In this document: one piece after another, positions 1 to 6,972 of the stretch | Layout of the letters: each line of letters starts with the position of its first letter | Position numbering within the stretch: the stretch's first letter is position 1 | NCBI GenBank assembly: GCA_021106775.1 | Contig: JAIOTL010000316.1 | Span: 1-7,063, forward strand | Direction: 5' to 3' | DNA length: 7,063 nt | From: Planctomycetota bacterium | Lineage (GTDB): Bacteria; Planctomycetota; UBA8742; SKZP01; JAIOTL01 | The notes under the pieces: generated by a model | Database searches by the model: none | The model's input: only the letters and a program-made list of their open reading frames with translations | What the model was told of the DNA's origin: nothing | Translations under genes and position numbers: made by a program

Positions 1-295
1 AAGATAATCGGGTAAAGTTATCCTATTTGTTGAAAAAATCTTTCCGACACTTATTACATGAATACTTATTATCATGCAATTAATAAATTTTTTTTTGATG
101 GGATTTATTTTATGGGATATTGAAGGTTTTTACAATATTTTTGGGATAATTCAGCAAATTTGTTAGCAATCGAGTGAAGTGCTTGGTTGTAGCATTTTCT
201 GGATATTTTGCCTAAAAGCGATTTTCAGTTGAATCTTATTTGCTTTACGAAACACGAATTATTAGACAGAACAATAATATGATATGTAAATGAAG
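1..295. other. AT-rich intergenic stretch, no supported gene
   Basis: I see no gene here that I can defend. At the left edge two short frames stay open to the window end. One is a plus-strand frame ending at a TAA near 81-83; the other is a minus-strand ATG at 73-75 reading left (MIISIHVISVGKIF...). Neither has a Shine-Dalgarno site or a recognisable product, and each is only about 25 codons long in view. The middle contains a nine-T run around 88-96 and three TGGGAT copies at 99-104, 113-118 and 142-147. The rest is unstructured AT-rich sequence. Confidence 0.5.
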
Positions 296-319
296 AAAAT
301 GTCCTAAGGTCGGCATTTT
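296..319 (-). terminator. Candidate intrinsic terminator after addB
   Basis: On the minus strand, 22 bases past the addB stop, AAAATGCC pairs with GG(A)CATTTT, an eight-pair stem with one bulged A and a seven-base loop. The RNA then continues into a U-rich tail (TTTTCTTCATTT). The stem is AT-rich and the tail is interrupted, so this is a moderate rather than strong terminator. Its place right after the only gene reading toward it supports the call. Confidence 0.45.
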
Positions 320-340
320 ATTCTAATGATTTTTGTCGAG

Positions 341-3300
341 TTATTTTGAGTTAATTCTACAAACTGATATATAGGGGCAATAATCGCATACGGTGTTTCG
401 AGAATTAGTGTGAGAAATGTCAGGTGAAATCGGATAAATGCCGTCTTTCATGAGATTTACTATATGTTTGATTAGAAGCTCAGCATTATTCATAATTGAA
501 TCTATTTCAGAATTATCCAGATTTTTACGAACATTCTTAAATAGATTATCATTTAGATTTGATGTATAGAATATATTGGTGAGTTCTTCGTTAATAAAGC
601 CAGCAAGCTGATTTGAGAAAAGATGGTAAAACATTGCAGAATTTATATTATCTATCTTAAAAACTCTTTTCATTGCGAGAAGATAAATTGGCAGCTGAAA
701 ATCGGTGTTTGTATAATTCAGAATAGGAATTGATGCTTCTTTGATAAAATCATGTTTTGTCCAGAATTCTTCGATATTAGAGAGACTTAAGCGGTCGACA
801 ATTTCATGATATTTATTAAACACGGATGTTTTTTTGTAATCAATTATTAAATAATTAGAAACATTACCCACAGTAATTTTATCAATTAAATCGATGAAAC
901 CGCAAATTCTGATTTTATGGTGGCCGTTTTCAATTTCAAGAAACTTCTCATTTTCAGACTTGATAAATTTATCAGTATTAGGATTAGTTTCGGTGTTTTT
1001 ATGTGGAATTCCGAAGGCTAACTCTATTGCAGCTGGTTCAGCATGAAGAGAGATTCTTCTGTCTATTTCCTTGATTAAAAAATCCTTAAAAAATTGGATA
1101 AATTTTTCGAACTGCTTATATTCAGACCTATAAAGAAATATTTTGTAATAATAAGTGAAATATTTCGAAAGAGATTTAAGCGCATTTTCAATAAGAATTG
1201 GCTTCATCGAAGAAATGTAGTCAAAATTTGATTCATTCAACATAGTTGAAAACAATTCTGCGAAATCTTCCATTGCTTTGTGAAAAATATTTCCCCAGGT
1301 TCCTGCATCTATGACAAAATGCTTTTGTTCCTTAATTCTAAAAATGCTATCAATTAAAAATTTATACGGGCATGTAAGGTATTTTTTAAAACTTGAATGA
1401 GAATAAACAATTTTGCTATCCTCAATAATACTGCGAATTGATAAAGTTGAGAATTTTGACAGATTTAAATAGGTTTTATTTTTAACTGAAATATTAGATT
1501 TGTTATAATTTATTGTTGTTTTATTTGTTGAAAGAGAAAGTCTCTCAGATATAAAGTTCACAAACGATGAAATTTTAAGAAAATCTAAAGATTTCAATAA
1601 AGATAGATTATCCTTTGAAATTCCAATTTTATTATCGATATCATTTATTGTTCTTGTATAAAATCTCTGCAGAAGACCAGGTAAAATGCTATTTGAAGCA
1701 TCAGTTTTATGATTAATATTCTTAAGGTTAGAAAAAACTGGTAAATGAAGATAAGTGGACTTGTTTAGTGATTCACCTTTTATATTTTTCTCAGCATAGG
1801 AAAGAAATAGAAGATCATTAGTTCGGGTCAAAGCCTTATAAAATAGAAAGTCTTCGAATTCATGAAACGATTGTCGTGTGTCGAAACCACAATTTTGTGA
1901 AAGAATCGATGTAATATCTTCTGGAAGATATGGTGAAGGGAACGGCAAAACCGGGAATAAACCCTGATTTAAACCTACAATAAATACTATTGAAACATCA
2001 TTATCAAGATGTTTTGAAACAATATTTCCTATTGCAACACCATTATCACTTTTTCTATTCAATAAATTGATATCATTTGCGATTATGTTTAGAAAGGCTG
2101 TTAAATCAATAGTAGTTTGAGAAGGTTTTGAGGTTTTATAAGTGTTTATTGCATCGATGATTAAAGAATAAATGCTGGAAAATGATGGAACTCCTTTTTT
2201 AACAAAATCTAATAAATATTCAATTAATTCAATTTCAGTAGAAAATAATGAAATAGACTTTAGAAATCCAAGAAATGAGTGAATAATTTCTAAATCCACT
2301 TTATTGAAAACACTTTTTCTGTTCAAAACATATTTGTCGACACAACTATCGTTAGTTAAATCGGTAAGAAGCTGAAAACTGAAAATACCAGATTCTAGTA
2401 TTTTATCCGCACATTTCTTTATTTCGAATTTATCAAATGTTATATTGCTATTAAACAACACTAAATCAAAAGTAAAATCAGAAATAAAGAACGCATATAC
2501 ATCATCTAAAATCTTATCTGTAAACAAATCATTTAAATGAGCCATATAGAATTTATGTAAATTGAGTAGATGAAGAAACCATTGAAAAACAGGAATATTA
2601 TTAAGTTTCGTGTAAGAAGTATCCTTCGTTGGGATTTTGTATTTAGTGAGTATATTCGGAATAATATCAGCGTAGGGGTCGTTTGAACGGTATAGAATAG
2701 CAATTTTGTCTAGGGCAATATTTTTAATAGTAACAAAGGTTTTAATTTCCAACGCAACTTTCGTGATTTCTTCATATGCGGATTCGGCGGTTATCAATTG
2801 AATGTACTTAGATTTTGTTTGTGATTTTCCAGAATGGAGATTATTCACTAGTTCCTTACATTTTGAATTCGAAAAATGTTTCGAGTCAGTGAAACTAATA
2901 GAATTAATGCTGGAATTATTTTGCATATTGTTAATAAACCGATTTATCAGCTTATCCTGATATTTCAGGAAAAAATTATCTTTTCTACTCTCATCAAAGC
3001 AAAATGAAACACAAGTTTCCGAACTAATTCGACATAATTGGTTTATGATTTCTATCTGACTTTGTACAAATCTACTAAAGCCGTCAACTATAATAACTTT
3101 ATATTTAAGGTCGATTGCATTTCGCTTGCTTAAAATGCTTGCTGAAAGTGCTTCTGTTTCAGATTCATCATAAAAACCGTTTTCTTTCAACAATGAATTA
3201 TATTTATCAATTAACATTGAATGAGCATAACAAGTATTTGCCACAATAAGATTAGATGTATTGTCTGCAATATTACGAAGTTTTCGTCCGGTAATTCCTT

Positions 3301-3706
3301 CACGCATAAAGCTAGCTAAAGTCTGATATAGAGTCGATTTTGATGCAGTGTTGTTCCAATTATGCAAAACAGAAATGGCTGAACTAACATTCGATTTTAT
3401 ATCGATACTCTTTAATAAAGAATCTAATGCGATATTTAGAAAATATGTAAAACCATAATTTAGTAATTTTAAATCAATATTTGAGTTATCGATTATTTTT
3501 AATGAAAACGATCGAAAAGTCTCGATATTCAGACCCAAAACGGGTGAATCGCCGAATCTTTGAATAAAATTATCACATGCTGCACGAGAAGGTAGTATAA
3601 CTAAGATGTCATTACTAATTATATTTGTGTCATAATAATTATGCAATTTATCTAATAAATATTCGGTTTTTCCGGAGCCAGCAGGACCAATCAATAAATT
3701 TAGCAT
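341..3706 (-). CDS. addB: AddB-like helicase-nuclease subunit (PD-(D/E)XK nuclease, Fe-S)
   Basis: Probable AddB/RexB-type subunit of the cytoplasmic AddAB complex, which processes double-strand DNA ends for recombination. Seen: Walker A GPAGSGKT at residues 7-14; a Walker B-like VIIVDGF at 204-210; FIVGLNQGLFP at 575-585 and ALTRTNDLLFLSY at 625-637, both resembling UvrD/AddB motifs; then a C-terminal RecB-family nuclease with H809, D939 (GFIDLID), D956 and K958 (IDYKK) and Q1004-Y1008 (QLPIY). C779 (YLTCPYKF) plus C1107, C1110 and C1116 match the family's split 4Fe-4S cysteine pattern. The length fits AddB (about 1,100-1,200). The start is fixed by Walker A beginning six residues later and by GGTGAT at 3710-3715. 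The gene is visibly more AT-rich than its neighbours: three 60-base samples gave 17, 27 and 37% GC. No addA lies in the window. A stand-alone AddB-like nuclease is the main alternative. Confidence 0.86.
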   Translation of the reverse strand: MLNLLIGPAGSGKTEYLLDKLHNYYDTNIISNDILVILPSRAACDNFIQRFGDSPVLGLNIETFRSFSLKIIDNSNIDLKLLNYGFTYFLNIALDSLLKSIDIKSNVSSAISVLHNWNNTASKSTLYQTLASFMREGITGRKLRNIADNTSNLIVANTCYAHSMLIDKYNSLLKENGFYDESETEALSASILSKRNAIDLKYKVIIVDGFSRFVQSQIEIINQLCRISSETCVSFCFDESRKDNFFLKYQDKLINRFINNMQNNSSINSISFTDSKHFSNSKCKELVNNLHSGKSQTKSKYIQLITAESAYEEITKVALEIKTFVTIKNIALDKIAILYRSNDPYADIIPNILTKYKIPTKDTSYTKLNNIPVFQWFLHLLNLHKFYMAHLNDLFTDKILDDVYAFFISDFTFDLVLFNSNITFDKFEIKKCADKILESGIFSFQLLTDLTNDSCVDKYVLNRKSVFNKVDLEIIHSFLGFLKSISLFSTEIELIEYLLDFVKKGVPSFSSIYSLIIDAINTYKTSKPSQTTIDLTAFLNIIANDINLLNRKSDNGVAIGNIVSKHLDNDVSIVFIVGLNQGLFPVLPFPSPYLPEDITSILSQNCGFDTRQSFHEFEDFLFYKALTRTNDLLFLSYAEKNIKGESLNKSTYLHLPVFSNLKNINHKTDASNSILPGLLQRFYTRTINDIDNKIGISKDNLSLLKSLDFLKISSFVNFISERLSLSTNKTTINYNKSNISVKNKTYLNLSKFSTLSIRSIIEDSKIVYSHSSFKKYLTCPYKFLIDSIFRIKEQKHFVIDAGTWGNIFHKAMEDFAELFSTMLNESNFDYISSMKPILIENALKSLSKYFTYYYKIFLYRSEYKQFEKFIQFFKDFLIKEIDRRISLHAEPAAIELAFGIPHKNTETNPNTDKFIKSENEKFLEIENGHHKIRICGFIDLIDKITVGNVSNYLIIDYKKTSVFNKYHEIVDRLSLSNIEEFWTKHDFIKEASIPILNYTNTDFQLPIYLLAMKRVFKIDNINSAMFYHLFSNQLAGFINEELTNIFYTSNLNDNLFKNVRKNLDNSEIDSIMNNAELLIKHIVNLMKDGIYPISPDISHTNSRNTVCDYCPYISVCRINSK

Positions 3707-3730
3707 GCAATCACCAACAAACCTAATTTT

Positions 3731-3766
3731 ACTATGCGATTATAGCAACTATGCGTGAGTATGCAA
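3731..3766 (-). promoter_or_regulatory. Extended -10 sigma-70 promoter for addB
   Basis: On the minus strand TTGCAT (plus 3761-3766) is followed after 16 bases by a perfect TATAAT (plus 3739-3744), preceded by TGC, which makes an extended -10. Transcription would begin near 3732, giving a leader of about 26 bases with GGTGAT just before the addB ATG. It fits exactly in the 65-base gap after the lipoprotein stop. The octamer ACTATGCG occurs at 3731-3738 (initiation site) and 3748-3755 (spacer), 17 bases apart, with a weaker AGTATGCA at 3758-3765 over the -35. A repressor site is possible. Confidence 0.65.
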
Positions 3767-3771
3767 ATATA

Positions 3772-5241
3772 TCAGTGAATTGTCCTGCGCTTTCTACACC
3801 AAAACAGAGCTTTGTTAATCTTGACAATCATACCCAAGGTATCCATTCCCTTTTTCTCAGACTCCTGAAACAAGCGTTTAGAAAGCTGATAATGATAGAT
3901 TGCAGCTTCCAACAACTTCTCAGCATCCTCAACCCCTGGGAGCGAGGCTTTGTCAAGTTTCAGCGCAAGACGATATTCCCGTTGTGCCTCCTCAAAGAGT
4001 TTTTTAGCAGGCAATTTAAGCTTTTCGCGCAAAACCTCAGAGTTCTCATCAATTTCAGTTAGTTTGTCCGCCTTCCGACGTTTTGCATCAGCAGCTTTCT
4101 CGTCCTCAGCTTTTTTCTCATCCGCTTCCTTCTTACGCTTTTCTTCCATGCGCCGTCTGAATTCCTCCTCTTCAGCTTTTTTCTTCGCCAGAATCTCTGC
4201 GGCAATACGCTGTTTTTCCTCATGCTTCATTCGTTCAACTTCTTCCATGTGTTCATTAACCCGGTTTGCAGCCTGCTTAAACAGATTTGCCTTCGGATAT
4301 TTATCTATCAAACGCGTTAAAAGTCTATGAGCTTCCTTATATTCACCGTTTTTGTACAATTCCATGAATTCCTTATAAATTTTATCCTCAAGCAGCGAAA
4401 TTGTCTGCCGAATATATTCATCATCAATATTTAACGCTTGCTGCAAATATTTATAAGCATCATTCTTCATATCGTATCGCCAGGCAAGTTTTGCAAGAAT
4501 AAAGTATTTAAGAGCACTTTCTTTGGCAATAATATATTCCTCAGCATCTTCATTGAATTCTAGTCTTCGCATCTTCTTCTGACGGTCGTAATCGACACTA
4601 TTTCTTTCAGCAATATCTCTTGTCCGCAGAGTTACAAAGCTGTTCGTCGAAATATTCCTCAACACGATGTAACCATATCTTCTATCCTGCTCAACAATTG
4701 TTCCGACATATGTATCAGCGTTCTTAAGAAAAACTACAACAAGGTCTTTTCGGAATTTTTTGATATAAATTGCCCTAAACGCCTCAACGAAAGGACGAAT
4801 TGCTGTTGCAACCGTCTTTAATTTTCCTATTGAGGAATCGCTGACCGGCTTAATATTTTTTGTTTTCTTATAGATTGCATATGCCTTGTCAAAATTTAGC
4901 ATGCGAGTGGCGATATTAATTTCAACAACAGCTTTTCTGACTTTCTGGTCATTCTCGAAAACTATGTTTTTCTCAACTTTTTTCTCTTCTTTTTTCTCAC
5001 GATACACAGGTTTGTTATTATCTGTATTCTTTTTGTTATTGGTTGTTGTGCTGTCAGCTTTTTCATCGCTGATTAAATTCTTGCCGTTATTATCATCTTT
5101 TTTATCGGAATTTTCCTCGTTATCCTTGCTTATTGGTGTTTTGTTATCATCATCGATTTTGTTTGTAGCGGTTTTTGAACAACTGATAATGACAAAAAAT
5201 AAAAGAAACAGAACTAAAACCAGGTTTGCACGATGTTTCAT
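3772..5241 (-). CDS. Lipoprotein with TPR-like helices and charged coiled coil, family not recognised
   Basis: I do not recognise this family. Seen in order: a signal peptide (MKHR, hydrophobic 6-19) with a lipobox ending IIS-C21, so it is probably a lipid-anchored envelope protein; a low-complexity Asp/Asn/Lys/Thr tether at about 22-92; a mixed segment at 98-212 whose YVGTIVEQDRRYGYIVLRN (178-196) looks like strands of a small SH3/Sm-like barrel; helical TPR-like pairs at about 236-335 (KYFILAKLAWRYDMKNDAYKY and ELYKNGEYKEAHRLLTRLID); a highly charged Glu/Lys/Ala coiled coil at about 333-395; and a helical tail at 412-486 with an aromatic end (KINKALFWCRK). The start is supported by AGGAG five bases before the ATG. 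It follows the small membrane protein by 50 bases and precedes addB by 65. A scaffold role in the envelope is inference from the architecture only. Confidence 0.8.
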   Translation of the reverse strand: MKHRANLVLVLFLLFFVIISCSKTATNKIDDDNKTPISKDNEENSDKKDDNNGKNLISDEKADSTTTNNKKNTDNNKPVYREKKEEKKVEKNIVFENDQKVRKAVVEINIATRMLNFDKAYAIYKKTKNIKPVSDSSIGKLKTVATAIRPFVEAFRAIYIKKFRKDLVVVFLKNADTYVGTIVEQDRRYGYIVLRNISTNSFVTLRTRDIAERNSVDYDRQKKMRRLEFNEDAEEYIIAKESALKYFILAKLAWRYDMKNDAYKYLQQALNIDDEYIRQTISLLEDKIYKEFMELYKNGEYKEAHRLLTRLIDKYPKANLFKQAANRVNEHMEEVERMKHEEKQRIAAEILAKKKAEEEEFRRRMEEKRKKEADEKKAEDEKAADAKRRKADKLTEIDENSEVLREKLKLPAKKLFEEAQREYRLALKLDKASLPGVEDAEKLLEAAIYHYQLSKRLFQESEKKGMDTLGMIVKINKALFWCRKRRTIH

Positions 5242-5291
5242 ATTTTCTCCTAAACCTACAGTCTATCAGCAAATGCCGATTACATACCAAC

Positions 5292-5567
5292 TCACGATTC
5301 GCAAAAACCAAGTGAAGGTACTTTTTCAAGTTCGCCGTCAGCTCCAACTTCAAGCTCATCGAAAGCCAACCCTCCGATTAACATCGGTTCGCTGAAGTAG
5401 TATATTTTATATCTCGGAATTTTATCACCGTTTTTTAATGCTTCCTGAATCTCAGCGGCGGTTGGTTTGTGATAAACCGATCGCCAGTTGCAGAAGATAC
5501 CAACGGAAAGCATTAGGAATCCGATGATTAAAATGCCCCAGCTAATTATGTTGTTGTATTTATTCAT
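5292..5567 (-). CDS. Small single-span membrane protein, unknown function
   Basis: A 91-residue product with one clear hydrophobic span at about residues 7-26 (IISWGILIIGFLMLSVGIF), followed by a polar tail with an Asp/Glu-rich end (FDELEVGADGELEK). I do not recognise a family. The frame also opens with a GTG immediately before this ATG (to 5570). I chose the ATG because GAG in TTGAGATTAT sits eight bases from it, a better ribosome spacing than for the GTG. It is the first gene of a minus-strand series, 50 bases ahead of the lipoprotein and divergent from the prenyltransferase. Co-transcription with the lipoprotein, and perhaps a shared envelope role, is inferred from spacing and orientation only. 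Confidence 0.68.
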   Translation of the reverse strand: MNKYNNIISWGILIIGFLMLSVGIFCNWRSVYHKPTAAEIQEALKNGDKIPRYKIYYFSEPMLIGGLAFDELEVGADGELEKVPSLGFCES

Positions 5568-5570
5568 CAC

Positions 5571-5706
5571 ATAATCTCAATTCTTTAAAATAAAGGATAA
5601 CAACGATTAACCTAATGTAAAGTGAACATTGCAGAATCCGAAACGGAATGTAGATTATGCACTCATGTTTTAATGAAAAATCGAAATACTAACTTCGGAG
5701 AATGAT
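5571..5706. promoter_or_regulatory. Divergent promoter region
   Basis: This 136-base spacer must start transcription both ways. Rightward: TTGCAG (5629-5634), 16 bases, TAGATT (5651-5656), then GGAG at 5697-5700 as ribosome site for the prenyltransferase. Leftward: TTTACA (plus 5616-5621), 16 bases, TATCCT (plus 5594-5599), for the small membrane protein. Both box pairs deviate from consensus, so the exact boxes are tentative. A short inverted repeat AATGT/ACATT (5614-5618 and 5626-5630) lies between the two -35 boxes. Confidence 0.4.
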
Positions 5707-6639
5707 ATGAATAAACCGGATGGGCTTACAATTTGGATGAAGCAGATGAGAGCAGATTTCATTATTCTTGCGGTTTTTTTAACGTTAATCGGGCTGGCAC
5801 TTGCTGCCAATACCAGCATCGAATTTAGTTTTCTAAAGGCTGGATTGCTTTTAATTGGTGTGGTTTCTGCACACATCTCAGTGAATCTGTTTAATGAATA
5901 CTGGGATGATAAGACCGGGATAGATTACAATACTGAAAAAACGCCGTTTAGTGGTGGCAGCGGTAACTTGCAGAAGGGTTGGACAAAATCGTGGCAGGTT
6001 TTTCTGGTTGCTACAATTACGTTGATAATCAGCCTTGCAATTGGGATTTATTTCACCCTCGTTTCACACTGGATTATCGCTGTTTTCGCAGTTGTAGGCG
6101 CGATATCAATCCTGTTTTATAACATTGTGCTGGCTCGGATAATGCTTGGTGAATTATTCGCAGGATTGAGTCTTGGTTCGCTGGTAGTAGTTGGCACATA
6201 TATCGGAATGACTGTTACAAGCTGGGATGCTACATTTTCACAAATATTGCCAACATCGGTCATATTAATTGCGATTCCACCCGGAATTTTAACGACACTA
6301 CTGCTCCTGCTTAACGAATTTCCAGATGCCGAAGCGGATAAGCAAGGTGGACGCAGACATCTTGTGATTGTTCTTGGCGAAAAAACGTCTGCGGTCATCT
6401 ATTCGCTGTTTATGCTGATAGTATTCGCAGTTATTGTGCTTATTCCGGTACTCGGATATTCAAGCTGGTGGCTTCTTATTGCAGTTATTACCCTACCTCT
6501 GGCTCTAAATGCATGTAGAATTGCGTTAAAGCATGGGAAAAATATGGAGAAACTGATGCCAGCATTGGGTATGAACGTTGTTACCGTGCTTGGCACAGAC
6601 CTTCTCATCGCTATCGCCCTGTTCATCCAACTGATTTAG
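5707..6639 (+). CDS. UbiA-family prenyltransferase, MenA-like
   Basis: An integral membrane enzyme of the UbiA superfamily that transfers a polyprenyl chain from its diphosphate to an aromatic acceptor. It looks closest to MenA (1,4-dihydroxy-2-naphthoate prenyltransferase of menaquinone synthesis). Seen: about nine hydrophobic spans (roughly 17-34, 42-62, 96-118, 122-145, 152-172, 183-203, 228-250, 253-272, 290-310). The first Asp-rich motif is NEYWDDKTGID (63-73), which aligns with the NDYGD-type motif of MenA with Glu64 in place of Asp. The second is NEFPDAEADKQGGRRHL (203-219), carrying D207 and D211. These loops bind the Mg-diphosphate. The 310-residue length is normal for the family. 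GGAG six bases before the ATG fixes the start. GC is higher than in addB (42 and 52% in two 60-base samples). No other quinone genes are nearby, so the aromatic substrate is uncertain. Confidence 0.88.
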   Translation: MNKPDGLTIWMKQMRADFIILAVFLTLIGLALAANTSIEFSFLKAGLLLIGVVSAHISVNLFNEYWDDKTGIDYNTEKTPFSGGSGNLQKGWTKSWQVFLVATITLIISLAIGIYFTLVSHWIIAVFAVVGAISILFYNIVLARIMLGELFAGLSLGSLVVVGTYIGMTVTSWDATFSQILPTSVILIAIPPGILTTLLLLLNEFPDAEADKQGGRRHLVIVLGEKTSAVIYSLFMLIVFAVIVLIPVLGYSSWWLLIAVITLPLALNACRIALKHGKNMEKLMPALGMNVVTVLGTDLLIAIALFIQLI

Positions 6640-6869
6640 CAGGGATGCAAAGGTGGGACGCAAGAAAACGCAGGTTTACCCACCTCGCAATGACAGGCAT
6701 CAATTTAGCGATAGTTAGCGTTTTGCAGGCGTTGTGTAAATAAATTCGCTTTACTTTGCTATTAATTTGCTATGAAATCGATTCAGCACAAAATATGAAC
6801 GAACTACAATCATACAACTGCTTGTATCGTGCTATTTCACTAATTACACGCCCCCTTGCTGTCATTGAA
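6640..6869. other. Intergenic stretch with weak repeats, no supported gene
   Basis: After the prenyltransferase stop, AGGTGGG (6651-6657) and CCCACCT (6679-6685) form a seven-pair stem with a 21-base loop but no following T-run, so it is not a standard terminator. CAATGACAG (6688-6696) is repeated inverted as CTGTCATTG (6859-6867). TTAGCG occurs at 6705-6710 and 6715-6720, and TTTGCTAT at 6755-6762 and 6766-6773, spaced 10 and 11 bases, about one helical turn. A TTG-initiated frame from 6756 to 7022 is discussed under rejected items. Confidence 0.5.
6651..6685 (+). repeat. Seven-bp inverted repeat after the prenyltransferase
   Basis: AGGTGGG and CCCACCT are perfect complements 21 bases apart, starting 12 bases after the stop codon. 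The GC-rich stem could pause polymerase or protect the 3' end of the message. The sequence that follows (CGCAATGACAGG) has no T-run, so rho-independent release is not predicted. Confidence 0.4.
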
Positions 6870-6880
6870 GAAAGGTTGCC

Positions 6881-6972
6881 TGAGGTTCTCGAAGGCAATG
6901 ATTTCAAAGGCAGCGTAGTCGAAGGCAGCGTTCTCGAAGGCAACATGCAACATTGTGGTTTCGAGAACCTCA
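6881..6972. repeat. Thirteen-bp perfect inverted repeat around a tandem array
   Basis: TGAGGTTCTCGAA at 6881-6893 is perfectly complementary to TTCGAGAACCTCA at 6960-6972, with 66 bases between the arms. The similarity continues imperfectly outward (AAAGGTTGCC against the complement of ACCACCATT). The left arm overlaps the first unit of the 15-bp tandem repeat. A 13-bp perfect match in so short a stretch is unlikely by chance, so this is probably one unit of a palindromic intergenic element. Confidence 0.65.
6883..6942. repeat. Four-unit 15-bp tandem repeat
   Basis: Four consecutive 15-base units with no gaps: AGGTTCTCGAAGGCA, ATGATTTCAAAGGCA, GCGTAGTCGAAGGCA and GCGTTCTCGAAGGCA. The AAGGCA core begins every 15 bases exactly. 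Read on the plus strand the units encode NDFKG-SVVEG-SVLEG, which fits the pentapeptide-repeat pattern. On the minus strand they give LPSRT/LPSTT units. Because 15 is divisible by three, both frames stay open through the array whether or not it is translated. Confidence 0.7.

Noticed and set aside
1..75. Start of a minus-strand gene running off the left edge (ATG at 73-75)
   Set aside because: Only about 25 codons are visible, with no Shine-Dalgarno site and no recognisable sequence, so it cannot be told from a chance open frame.
341..3706. Cas4 or a phage-defence nuclease
   Set aside because: The RecB-type nuclease and cysteine pattern are shared with Cas4, but the N-terminal Walker A, the UvrD-like motifs and the 1121-residue length fit AddB, and no defence genes adjoin it.
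3751..4062. Plus-strand 103-residue frame
   Set aside because: It is antisense to the lipoprotein C-terminus, with no ribosome site and no recognisable domain.
3950..4330. Plus-strand 126-residue Ser/Phe/Ala-rich frame
   Set aside because: It is the antisense shadow of the lipoprotein's Glu/Lys/Ala coiled coil, whose codons read as Ser/Phe/Ala on the other strand.
4886..5395. Plus-strand 169-residue hydrophobic-looking frame
   Set aside because: It is antisense to the lipoprotein's signal and Lys/Asp tether; its Phe/Ser/Leu runs are the complement of Lys/Glu/Asp codons.
6651..6685. Rho-independent terminator for the prenyltransferase
   Set aside because: The stem is good but the loop is 21 bases and no T-run follows. 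It is recorded as an inverted repeat instead.
6883..6942. CRISPR array
   Set aside because: The units are 15 bp, contiguous and lack spacers, and no cas gene is present.
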